From NCBI GenBank assembly GCA_018400545.1, contig JAGYLT010000072.1, positions 1 to 9,699 on the forward strand: 9,699 bases of DNA, read 5' to 3'. The notes under the pieces were generated by a model. It was given only the letters and a program-made list of their open reading frames with translations, was not told where the DNA came from and did no database searches. The position numbers and the translations under genes are program-made. Origin of the DNA: Bacteroidales bacterium (lineage in GTDB: Bacteria; Bacteroidota; Bacteroidia; Bacteroidales; 4484-276). Each line of letters starts with the position of its first letter. The stretch's first letter is position 1. This document shows, one piece after another, positions 1-6,828 of this stretch.

Positions 1-156
1 CAGTTTCGCTCCATCAGCCACTGCATTGAAGGCATTCACCAAAACAGCCTCACCGGAGGCATTGTAAACCGTTGCCTGAATGCGGCTGCCTATTTTCGTA
101 CCGACAAACACATTAAATAAGCCCCGGCTTGGGTTTGGTACAATTTGAATATTTTC
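1..156 (-). other. Start of T9SS type A C-terminal sorting domain (truncated by window edge)
   Basis: Residues about 1374-1425 read NIQIVPNPSRGLFNVF, then a strand with IQATVYNASGEAV and a DGA turn. This is the recognised first two-thirds of a type IX secretion sorting domain (PNP box, then YNASGE in place of the common D.xG motif). The expected remaining 25-30 residues, usually with a GIY or GVY motif, lie outside the window. Confidence 0.85.
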
Positions 157-3100
157 TCCTGCAACCTCACCAATCCCGACGTATTCATCGATGGTAACTT
201 CCTGCTCTGCAAAGTTTTCGCATCCGTTTTCATCTTCGTAAGTGTAGGTGAGCGTATGTACGCCAACGCCGGCAACTTCCGGATAAAGCCATCCGTCCTC
301 AACGCCCGGCCCTGAATATACGCCACCTTCCGGGCTGCCTTCGGTGAGCTCATAAGGTTGAGAATTCAGTCCCAGCAACGGAATTTCGTCAAAGGTAACT
401 TCCGGCAAAGGCATAAACTCAACGTAGATATGGTCACTGATAAGCCCCTCACAAGGTTCCTGAGCATTGGCGTTAAGCGATATTTCCACTTCACCATTGG
501 CAATATCATTATCTCCCGGGAAATAGGTTGTTTCAAGTACATTACCATTGCTGAAAGTTCCGTCACCCGAAGTGAACCAGAAATAATCATCCGAATTAAT
601 TGCCAAGCCGCTTATTTCGAATGATACAATGTCTTCACAGTAATCCATGTATTCTCCTGCATCAACTATTGGCATGTGATAAATGAACAGAGTGGTAATA
701 TCCGTCTGAGAATCACCCTGGTAATCCCAGGCTGTGATTGACAGGTCAACCATGCCACTGTTCAGATCTTCAGGACCAGGAGTGTATTCGGGATCCAGTA
801 CCGACACATCGTTAAAAGTTCCATCGCCTGAGGTGGACCATTCCATGCTTTCGGCATTTACCACAAATGCATCGGTGAATGCGGTTTCATCCTCACAAAT
901 GCTGATGTCGGGCCCTGCCGAAACAGCCATGTTTAACTGTCCGCTGGGCGGGAAAACAATATAATCCACAAATCCGCAATCCAGTCCGTTGGATACGGAA
1001 TAGTCTTTCTCATACGACCACGTAAAAGTGTGTTCACCAGCTTCAACAGGAACGGTTGTCAGTCCCCATCCTTCCTCACCTGCCCATTGGCCATGCTGCA
1101 CACCATTGATATAAAAGCGGAGATAATCGTAGCTGCTTTCGCTGGACACCGCCCTGTAGAAACTGATCTCGTTATCGAGCAACACGTCCATGGTAACGGA
1201 AACAGTACTTACCTGATCATCTTCGATATCACCCGATTTCATGCAATAAATGCCCTCATAAGGATCAAAGGTATCGATCACCCAATCCGCATCACCGGAA
1301 AATTCCCACTCATACAGGCTGAAATCCCCGGTCTCGAAATCTTCGAAAATAAATCCAACCGAGATGGGGATGCTTCCGGAGGCTGAGTAATTGTTGTCAG
1401 CTGTGGCAGAAATATTAAAACTAGTAGTATAGCCCAAAGGCGTTAATTCATTAATCTCAATGTCGAAAACAGCCTCTGCAACAGAGCCACCGTTGATCAG
1501 GTTGATGGAAAAGGTTCCTTCGGTAACGGTAATAAACGGATCGTTGATGGATAATTCCGCGTTGATGTTGTGTGCCGCACCACCTCCGATATTTTTAATT
1601 TTTACCGTCATTTGACCCGATTCACCTGCTTCGGGATGGTTGTTGTTATCATCCGAAAAATTTGAAGCGCCAATTCCAAGGATCGGGGTGTAAGCTTCGA
1701 GATAGATGTAGCTGTTGTAAAGATTGGCACCGGCTTCGATGGCTGTTGAGATAATGATATTGTGGCTGTTGGGCACGTCATCGGAAACCTCAAACTGAAA
1801 TGCATCCTCAACCAACTTGGTTTCGCCGGGCTCAAAAGTTTCCAGCATCTCGGTGCTGTCGGTGAAGCTGATGTACTGGTCCGAAGTGGTTAACACCATT
1901 TCTCCGGCATTCACCACACTGTCGGCAATGTTTTTCAACTCTACCGACAGGGATGCGGTTTCGCCATATTCGATGATGCTGTTATCGCCCGACATAACAA
2001 ATACATCACGAATTACAATGTTGTTGGCGCCATCAGTGGAGAATATCAGTTCTTTGGTATTTTTCATTCCATTGGCATCCTTCAGGAAAAATTCTACATC
2101 AACGCCCTCGTATGGTTCTGTGGGTGTGCCATGAAATTCACCATCTTCGGAAATGGTCATTTCTGTCCGGTTGTATGCCGGATCAAGTGTGATCATCGTA
2201 CCCTGCTGTATCTGTGTATTGGAGATATCCAGCACAACATTGTTAAAATCGTCACCGTCGGAAATACCGGCAAACCATTGGTTGTAGCTGGCGATATCGC
2301 AATCATCATAGTAGAATTCTATTTGCCCGTCCGGGTAAAGACTGACTGCAAAATTTTGCTGGTTGCCGGTTGAATACTCCCTCGAATCCCAGCGGAAAGA
2401 AGCTTTTTGGTTGTTGCCATCATACCACAAACTGCCACCACCCTGTATCTGTAGGGTCTTACTCATCATCGGCGAAATGTTCCGCATGTTTTTAAGTAGG
2501 TTTTGCTGATCGATCACAAAAATCCAGGGAAAATTATCATCCTTAAACATCAGGTAACCATCGGTGTGCATATAGACTTTGTTGTAGGTTTTACCGTAAA
2601 AGGGAAATTCAAAAGGAATTTCTTTTTCAGCATAACCTGAAGTCTGGCTGTTCGGATTCAACTGCTGGGTAGTGATATTTGGAAAAGCGTTTATTCCTTC
2701 TTCCACATCATACTGCTGTTTAATTTTCCATTGATAAGGTTCGGAACCATTATCACCAATCATTTGCTGGATGTAGGGTTCATTCACAGTGGCCGATGGA
2801 AGTTCTTCATTAACCACCGATGGCTTTTCAAAAGAGATTTCAGCATCCACAAAAAGTGTTGTCAGGCCATTCTCCACAAGCGGAACATTGGTTTCACTGC
2901 ATGGGTATTCAAAAGTTTCGAAGGTATAATCCATCAAGGAAAAATTATCGATTAAACCGGTGCCGCCATTGTAGGGATCATGTTCGTCCACGAGCAGAAA
3001 ATACCTGGCATTTTCTCCATTTTCAACATAGTCGAGAAGTGCTGTGACATCCAGCCCAAACTCCAGGGTTTTATCTTCTTGCTGGTTCCCGCCGGACATG

Positions 3101-4275
3101 TATTTATCTCCTCCCTGATAGGAAAGGATGGGGAAATCGATGATATGCTCCGGTTCGGTTGCGCCCGGTGTAGTTGCTACCCCGGCCATTACCTTAATTT
3201 TGTTTCGGGAGCTATGGGTAAGAGTAACCTTGAATGTAAGTTGAGGTTCCGTATTCTCTTTTGCTTTTATTACGTGCACTGCCCCATTCCATGGCCCGCC
3301 AAGGGGTTCCATTTTTCTGCACAATCCGCTGTAAAGCAGATAGGCAAAACCGCCATCACCAAATGAAGAAGCATAATAGCTGTTGGCCAGCTTTACACCG
3401 CCAATTTCCCAGTCGAGCAGGTTTACCTCGCCGTCGTTATTGATGTCGATATCGTTTGTGTATTGTCCGTCGTTATTCAGGTCGTATCGGATAGAATCGT
3501 GATATCCCACTACGCACAGCGCATGATTTGAGTAAGAGGGAAGTCCAAGCGCAACATATTTTCCGGCTTCAGGGGTGCCGGGTGGCAGGGTATGATTTAC
3601 ACCAATAGCAGCAGTATAAATATTGCCAACGCCGCCTGATTCTTCTCCGTTCAAGTGATTATCGATCCAGTTTTTCAGGGTCAGCAGGCCTTCCTCGGTG
3701 GTTACATCAATGGAATAAAAATCCCAAATCCGGTTTTGCATGGCGCTGTAGTAAAGGTCGTAACCGTTTATCCAGCGGGCATTTCCTCCGTAGCTCAACG
3801 ATCCGCCATACTCCACCACATTGGGTGTTCCGGTATATTTAATGATATTCCAACTGTCGAAATATGAGCTTGCACTGCCGGAACCAAAACCCGACCAGTT
3901 GTACACAAAATGGGTCGGGTATTGATTTTCGATGATATTGGCCGGGAGGTCGCGCAGGCGGTTGATTTCGTAGGTAAATGTGTAGGCAACCCCACTGGCC
4001 TGCCCACATTCAAGGGCTACCTGATCGAAAATTGGCCGGAACCATTGTTGTTCCGAGTTGTCAACCACTACAGGTAAATTCCTTGTTTTGGAACTTTCGT
4101 TTAGTTTAAGCTGAGGCAAATCCCTGAAACCTTCCAGGTCTTGTTCGGTAAAAAGCGGTAAACCGTCGATGTAAACTTTACCATCCTTTTTTTCAACTTT
4201 TCCGGTCAGTTCCTGAGCGTAAGATGATGATAATGCTGAAATACAAATTAGTAATACGAGTATTAAACCTTTCAT
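1..4275 (-). CDS. Secreted papain-like (C1 family) cysteine peptidase with multidomain stalk and T9SS tail; 3' end beyond window
   Basis: Open from the ATG at 4275 to position 1 with no stop (1425 codons), so the C-terminus is missing. Residues 1-20 are a Sec signal peptide ending SSYA/Q. The peptidase domain covers about 65-320. Candidate catalytic residues fit the papain order: Gln85 (oxyanion hole), Cys90 in LECGQASG, His251 in NHALCVVGY and Asn298 in KLANSYY, followed by GDGGFAYL as in papain's C-terminal strand. An EF-hand-like acidic insert (265-290) lies between His and Asn. Then come a beta-rich domain (about 330-480), an Ig-like (He_PIG-type) fold split around a nidogen-like insert (490-746), two CARDB-like domains (751-972), a MAM/jelly-roll-like domain (975-1108), two PKD-like repeats (1118-1290), one more beta domain (1291-1364) and the beginning of a T9SS type A sorting domain (VPNPSRGLFNVF, about 1374 onward). 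The protein is expected to be exported by Sec, then T9SS, to the cell surface or medium. Protease class is well supported; substrate is unknown. Domain names past residue 330 are by resemblance. Confidence 0.9.
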   Translation of the reverse strand, partial: MKGLILVLLICISALSSSYAQELTGKVEKKDGKVYIDGLPLFTEQDLEGFRDLPQLKLNESSKTRNLPVVVDNSEQQWFRPIFDQVALECGQASGVAYTFTYEINRLRDLPANIIENQYPTHFVYNWSGFGSGSASSYFDSWNIIKYTGTPNVVEYGGSLSYGGNARWINGYDLYYSAMQNRIWDFYSIDVTTEEGLLTLKNWIDNHLNGEESGGVGNIYTAAIGVNHTLPPGTPEAGKYVALGLPSYSNHALCVVGYHDSIRYDLNNDGQYTNDIDINNDGEVNLLDWEIGGVKLANSYYASSFGDGGFAYLLYSGLCRKMEPLGGPWNGAVHVIKAKENTEPQLTFKVTLTHSSRNKIKVMAGVATTPGATEPEHIIDFPILSYQGGDKYMSGGNQQEDKTLEFGLDVTALLDYVENGENARYFLLVDEHDPYNGGTGLIDNFSLMDYTFETFEYPCSETNVPLVENGLTTLFVDAEISFEKPSVVNEELPSATVNEPYIQQMIGDNGSEPYQWKIKQQYDVEEGINAFPNITTQQLNPNSQTSGYAEKEIPFEFPFYGKTYNKVYMHTDGYLMFKDDNFPWIFVIDQQNLLKNMRNISPMMSKTLQIQGGGSLWYDGNNQKASFRWDSREYSTGNQQNFAVSLYPDGQIEFYYDDCDIASYNQWFAGISDGDDFNNVVLDISNTQIQQGTMITLDPAYNRTEMTISEDGEFHGTPTEPYEGVDVEFFLKDANGMKNTKELIFSTDGANNIVIRDVFVMSGDNSIIEYGETASLSVELKNIADSVVNAGEMVLTTSDQYISFTDSTEMLETFEPGETKLVEDAFQFEVSDDVPNSHNIIISTAIEAGANLYNSYIYLEAYTPILGIGASNFSDDNNNHPEAGESGQMTVKIKNIGGGAAHNINAELSINDPFITVTEGTFSINLINGGSVAEAVFDIEINELTPLGYTTSFNISATADNNYSASGSIPISVGFIFEDFETGDFSLYEWEFSGDADWVIDTFDPYEGIYCMKSGDIEDDQVSTVSVTMDVLLDNEISFYRAVSSESSYDYLRFYINGVQHGQWAGEEGWGLTTVPVEAGEHTFTWSYEKDYSVSNGLDCGFVDYIVFPPSGQLNMAVSAGPDISICEDETAFTDAFVVNAESMEWSTSGDGTFNDVSVLDPEYTPGPEDLNSGMVDLSITAWDYQGDSQTDITTLFIYHMPIVDAGEYMDYCEDIVSFEISGLAINSDDYFWFTSGDGTFSNGNVLETTYFPGDNDIANGEVEISLNANAQEPCEGLISDHIYVEFMPLPEVTFDEIPLLGLNSQPYELTEGSPEGGVYSGPGVEDGWLYPEVAGVGVHTLTYTYEDENGCENFAEQEVTIDEYVGIGEVAGENIQIVPNPSRGLFNVFVGTKIGSRIQATVYNASGEAVLVNAFNAVADGAKL
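406..924 (-). repeat. Two tandem PKD-like protein repeats in the peptidase stalk
   Basis: Residues 1118-1203 and 1204-1290 align with one another. Each begins V-x-A-G, has a Cys-Glu-Asp (ICEDE, YCEDI) about nine residues on, a central TSGDGTF (preceded by W and S or F) with N and VL shortly after, and a Pro-Gly-x-x-D/N turn, and ends near a MP motif. Repeats of this kind are common adhesive or spacer modules in Bacteroidota surface proteins. The DNA copies have diverged, so this is an old duplication. Confidence 0.65.
2038..2808 (-). other. Ig-like (He_PIG-type) domain apparently split by a nidogen-like insert
   Basis: Residues 490-540 carry the usual N-terminal half of a bacterial putative-Ig fold (LPSATVNEPYIQQM...PYQWKI). 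The matching C-terminal half (ISEDGEFHGTPTEPYEGVDV, then KDANG) appears only at about 707-746. Between them, residues about 548-690 resemble a nidogen-like beta domain: FPFYGKTYNKVYMHTDGYL, then FAVSLYPDGQIEFYYDD and FAGISDGDD. The arrangement is read directly from the translation; the domain names are by resemblance and were not tested by profile search. Confidence 0.6.
3406..3483 (-). other. EF-hand/dockerin-like calcium-binding insert inside the peptidase domain
   Basis: Residues 265-290 of the peptidase contain two closely spaced DxNxDG motifs. The second, D277-I-N-N-D-G-E-V-N-L-L-D288, fits the 12-residue EF-hand loop pattern (Asp/Asn at positions 1, 3 and 5, Gly at 6, Asp at 12). The first (D265, N267, D269, G270, D275) is less regular at its end. 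It sits between the presumed catalytic His251 and Asn298. Calcium binding is inferred from the motif only. Confidence 0.7.
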
Positions 4276-4283
4276 AGTAGTAT

Positions 4284-4308
4284 GCTGTTTTTGTTGCTAT
4301 AAAACAGC
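4284..4308. promoter_or_regulatory. Inverted repeat next to the peptidase -7 box
   Basis: GCTGTTTT (4284-4291) and AAAACAGC (4301-4308) form a perfect 8-bp dyad with a 9-base loop. It abuts and shares one base with the candidate -7 box, in the predicted initiation region or leader of the minus-strand gene. It could be an operator or a 5' leader hairpin. No U-run suggests a terminator. Confidence 0.4.
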
Positions 4309-4315
4309 AAAAATA
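4308..4315 (-). promoter_or_regulatory. Candidate -7 box (TATTTTTG) for the peptidase gene
   Basis: On the minus strand TATTTTTG matches the Bacteroidota primary-sigma -7 consensus TAnnTTTG, 32 bases before the ATG at 4275. No good TTG/TTTG -33 element is visible at the expected spacing of about 19-21 bases, so the promoter is weakly supported or depends on an activator or alternative sigma factor. A second identical octamer lies at 4477-4484 on the same strand, but it is about 200 bases upstream. Confidence 0.4.
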
Positions 4316-4388
4316 GTTGTTTAATGTATAATCTGATTTTTGATGCGGATTTTTCGGTTTATCAGTCGTCCATATCGGCAGGGAAAGA

Positions 4389-4430
4389 CCGCTTAAAGAA
4401 TGTTAATAATTGTTAATTATCTTTAAGTGG
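4389..4430. promoter_or_regulatory. AT-rich 11-bp inverted repeat in the divergent intergenic region
   Basis: Arms 4389-4399 (CCGCTTAAAGA) and 4420-4430 (TCTTTAAGTGG) pair over 11 positions with one G-T wobble, around a 20-base spacer. The spacer begins with one copy of a tandem 10-mer, TGTTAATAAT (4401-4410) and TGTTAATTAT (4411-4420). It lies upstream of both divergent genes, where a shared operator would be expected. A function is inferred from position and symmetry only. Confidence 0.4.
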
Positions 4431-4496
4431 CGTGTTTCCAGGCAAACAAAACTCAGCTAAACGGATAATCTTATCACAAAAATAAAGGATGTTAAA

Positions 4497-4504
4497 TAGT
4501 TTTG
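4497..4504 (+). promoter_or_regulatory. Candidate -7 box (TAGTTTTG) for the sigma factor cluster
   Basis: TAGTTTTG fits TAnnTTTG and would place the transcript start near 4511, about 57 bases before the ATG at 4568. A clear -33 TTG is missing; the sequence at that distance is TTATCAC. If the ECF factor drives its own cluster, a different -33/-7 pair would apply, and that cannot be judged from one promoter. Confidence 0.4.
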
Positions 4505-4567
4505 AAGTAAAGTTTGCTTTTTCAGGCAACCTTTCAGCTTGCCGGAAGTCAATACTATAGCAGAAAT

Positions 4568-5137
4568 ATGTCGGAAGTGGATACCAAAATAATTGAAGGC
4601 GTTTCAAAGGGAAAACGACATGCGCAAAATATGCTCTATAAAAAGTATGCGCCGCTGATGCTTGGTATCTGCCTGCGTTACGCAAAAAGTAAGGATGAGG
4701 CTGAAGACATGGTGCAGGAGGGATTTATTAAGATTTTTACCAAAATAAGCGGGTACAGAGGCGATGGGTCGTTCGAAGGGTGGATGAAAAGAATTATGGT
4801 AAACACCGCAATAACATATTACAAAAAGAATCAGAAACATCAGTTTCACACTGACATTGATGAAGTTGATGAAACGATTTCAAACGACGAACATGAGGAA
4901 GAAATTGAGGAAGTGGATGTGCCAAGGCAACAGCTCATGGAGTTAATCCATAGCCTGCCTGAAGGATACCGTATGGTTTTCAACCTGTATGTTTTTGAGC
5001 AATATTCGCACAAAGATATTGCAGACACTCTGGAAATTTCGGTTAACACATCCAAATCGCAGCTTTCCAAAGCACGTCGTATGCTTATTTCGAAAATCAC
5101 CCGGTTGACCGGGACTAAAAAAATCGCAATTACATAA
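4568..5137 (+). CDS. RNA polymerase sigma-70 factor, ECF subfamily
   Basis: A 189-residue cytoplasmic transcription initiation factor, normal length for an ECF sigma. Region 2 covers about 20-85: LYKKYAPLMLGICLRY, then the acidic core-binding helix DEAEDMVQEGFIKIF, then GDGSFEGWMKRIMVNTAITYYKK for -10 recognition. An acidic linker (DEVDETISNDEHEEEIEEVD) separates it from region 4 at about 125-178 (SLPEGYRMVFNLYVFEQYSH, KDIADTLEISVNTSKSQLSKARRML), the helix-turn-helix that reads the -35 element. The ATG at 4568 is chosen because homology begins there. An upstream in-frame TTG at 4514 would add 18 residues that do not resemble the family. The stop TAA (5135-5137) overlaps the next ATG (TAATG), indicating translational coupling with its likely regulator. 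Family assignment is firm; target promoters are unknown. Confidence 0.95.
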   Translation: MSEVDTKIIEGVSKGKRHAQNMLYKKYAPLMLGICLRYAKSKDEAEDMVQEGFIKIFTKISGYRGDGSFEGWMKRIMVNTAITYYKKNQKHQFHTDIDEVDETISNDEHEEEIEEVDVPRQQLMELIHSLPEGYRMVFNLYVFEQYSHKDIADTLEISVNTSKSQLSKARRMLISKITRLTGTKKIAIT

Positions 5138-6813
5138 TGAAATTGGATTTTAAAAATATTGATGAAGTTTTTAAGGATGGTCTTGAGGATTATACTGAAC
5201 AGCCTTCCGGGAAAGTTTGGGAAAACATTTCCGGTAAGATGTTTTGGTACGACCTGCTGCACCTGAGGTTTGGAAACATTCCGCGGGTATGGCTGGGTTC
5301 CGTTGCAGGCGTTCTAATCCTGGCCGTTTTGATCGGCTTCTGGGTAATTCCCGGTGGCGATGAAATTGGGGAATCGTCAGGGCAGCCGTTTGCTGAGACC
5401 GCGCAAAACGATCAGCAAATTACGCAGCCCGATAATGAAACCAATCAGCCACGACAGGCTGTTACGGATCTGGAAATCATCGATCAGGCTGCACAAACCA
5501 CAAATCAGCAAAATATTGTTGAAGATTTACCGGATGTTATAGGCAATACAAATGTTCAGACTGAGAATCCAATAAAGGCTGATCAGCCTGAAAATGAAAT
5601 AATAACGCCAAATCCTGCGGCGGCCGAACCAACAGAAGCTGTCGCGGCAAATGATACAGAAAACAGCAATCAATCCTATGAAAAGTCCATAGCTAAAGAA
5701 TCTGTTTCAACTGCAAGGAACTCTAAAGAAGTAGTTAAGACCGCCGGAGCAGGCGTTACAGCAACAACCCTTACAAATGATAGCGATGCAATCCGGGCTG
5801 TAGCTGAGAAGCCGGATGCAATGCAAACTGCTGTTGGAAAAGATTCGGAAACTATCCGCGCTGACAACCAAATGCTTTCAGACAATCAGCCTGCAACCGG
5901 CGAAGCGGGAAGTATTTCGGACGTTAACGAAATGGGCACTGAAGAAGCAACACTTGAAACACTCATCGAAATCAATAAGTCGATGGGGGCCATGCAGAAA
6001 ATGCCCAAGCCAGGCCGGATTTCTTTTCATACGGCAAAGCCTGACAATTATGGCCAGCGTCCTGCAATAAGAAATTACCAGTATCCACAGGGATTTTTTA
6101 ACCGGGGTTGCAAACCTTATTTCAGTGTATCGGCATATTTCGCTCCCGAGATTACCGAATATCACCGGCTGGCATCCGAATCCAGGGAAAACAGCTGGCT
6201 TGCAGGTGTGGCGGTAAGCTACAACACCGAAAGGTACATCATCCAGACCGGCTTAGAATACAGCGTTTTTGATGATCTGGGCGATTATATGGTGAACATC
6301 AATTCCTACGACAGCATCGGATTTTATGAGGGAGTCAGCGGTTTTGAAATCGACCCGGAAAACCCGGGCGAATTGATTTATCATACCCATACCGTGGAAG
6401 TGTGGGATACGGTGCAGCATCATTCGCATCAGCAAACCCGGAACAATTATGCGTATTTGCAAATTCCGGTGATGTTTGGCTACAAAGCCATGGAAAGCGG
6501 CATTTTTTCGGCCCACATCAAAGCCGGCCCCAGCTTTTCGTTCCTGCTGAACCGCGATGAGCCCACCCTGAATTTCCAGACCGGGCCGGGTGCGCGGATT
6601 TCAAGCGTGGATAATTTTACGGCGTCCAGGCTCAACACCAACGTGCAGGTTCTGGTAAGCCTCGCGCTAAGGCTGCAGTTTACCGAACGGGTAGGACTTT
6701 TGGCAGAGCCAACCTACAGATACTACATTAATTCGGTGTATGATATAAATGATGAAACATTAAAAAATCCTTATGGCATTGGTGTAAGAGGTGGTATTTT
6801 CGTGAACTTTTAA
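5137..6813 (+). CDS. Putative anti-sigma/outer-membrane beta-barrel hybrid protein
   Basis: 558 residues with four visible parts. Residues 1-49 are a charged cytoplasmic segment (FKNIDEVFKDGLEDYTEQPS, then KVWENISGKM) of the type seen before the membrane helix in proteins encoded beside Bacteroidota ECF sigma factors. Residues 50-71 are one hydrophobic helix (VWLGSVAGVLILAVLIGFWV). Residues about 75-310 are a Gln/Asn/Glu/Ala-rich low-complexity periplasmic linker. Residues about 326-558 are a PorT-like/outer-membrane beta-barrel domain with alternating strands (PYFSVSAYFAPEI, AGVAVSYNTERYIIQTGLEY, YLQIPVMFGYKA, FSAHIKAGPSFSFLL, QVLVSLALRLQF, VGLLAEPTYRYY, YGIGVRGGIFVNF) and a terminal Phe, as expected for BAM-assembled proteins. 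The start overlaps the sigma stop. Regulation of the sigma factor is inferred from coupling and topology; no canonical ZAS zinc motif is present, and an alternative is a structural envelope protein. Confidence 0.85.
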   Translation: MKLDFKNIDEVFKDGLEDYTEQPSGKVWENISGKMFWYDLLHLRFGNIPRVWLGSVAGVLILAVLIGFWVIPGGDEIGESSGQPFAETAQNDQQITQPDNETNQPRQAVTDLEIIDQAAQTTNQQNIVEDLPDVIGNTNVQTENPIKADQPENEIITPNPAAAEPTEAVAANDTENSNQSYEKSIAKESVSTARNSKEVVKTAGAGVTATTLTNDSDAIRAVAEKPDAMQTAVGKDSETIRADNQMLSDNQPATGEAGSISDVNEMGTEEATLETLIEINKSMGAMQKMPKPGRISFHTAKPDNYGQRPAIRNYQYPQGFFNRGCKPYFSVSAYFAPEITEYHRLASESRENSWLAGVAVSYNTERYIIQTGLEYSVFDDLGDYMVNINSYDSIGFYEGVSGFEIDPENPGELIYHTHTVEVWDTVQHHSHQQTRNNYAYLQIPVMFGYKAMESGIFSAHIKAGPSFSFLLNRDEPTLNFQTGPGARISSVDNFTASRLNTNVQVLVSLALRLQFTERVGLLAEPTYRYYINSVYDINDETLKNPYGIGVRGGIFVNF

Positions 6814-6828
6814 AGTATTGAACCGAAA

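Noticed and set aside
1030..1386. 118-codon plus-strand open frame, and several similar frames in 90-3867
   Set aside because: They are complementary to the continuous 1425-codon minus-strand peptidase frame, whose domains are recognisable throughout.
3406..3483. Complete dockerin domain for a cellulosome-like complex
   Set aside because: Only about 26 residues with one good loop and one weak one are present, inside the catalytic domain, without the two-helix dockerin frame; a local calcium-binding insert fits better.
3380..4090. Gingipain-like C25 peptidase
   Set aside because: Gingipains share the T9SS stalk style, but the Cys, His and Asn motifs and their order (Cys90 before His251 before Asn298) are those of papain-like C1 peptidases; in C25 the His precedes the Cys.
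4514..4567. Longer sigma factor starting at the TTG at 4514
   Set aside because: The extra 18 residues do not resemble the N-terminus of ECF factors, while the ATG at 4568 leads straight into MSEVDTKIIEG-type sequence typical of the family.
4413..4685. Minus-strand open frame of 90 codons across the divergent intergenic region
   Set aside because: It overlaps the sigma factor start and the candidate promoter, has no recognisable domain, and would put a gene inside a divergent promoter region.
4846..5262. 138-codon open frame on the minus strand
   Set aside because: It lies antisense across the sigma factor and the start of the barrel gene, which are both clearly coding; its composition has no domain or signal features.
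6814..6828. Terminator between the barrel gene and PKD gene
   Set aside because: Only 15 bases separate them, with no stem-loop; they look co-transcribed.
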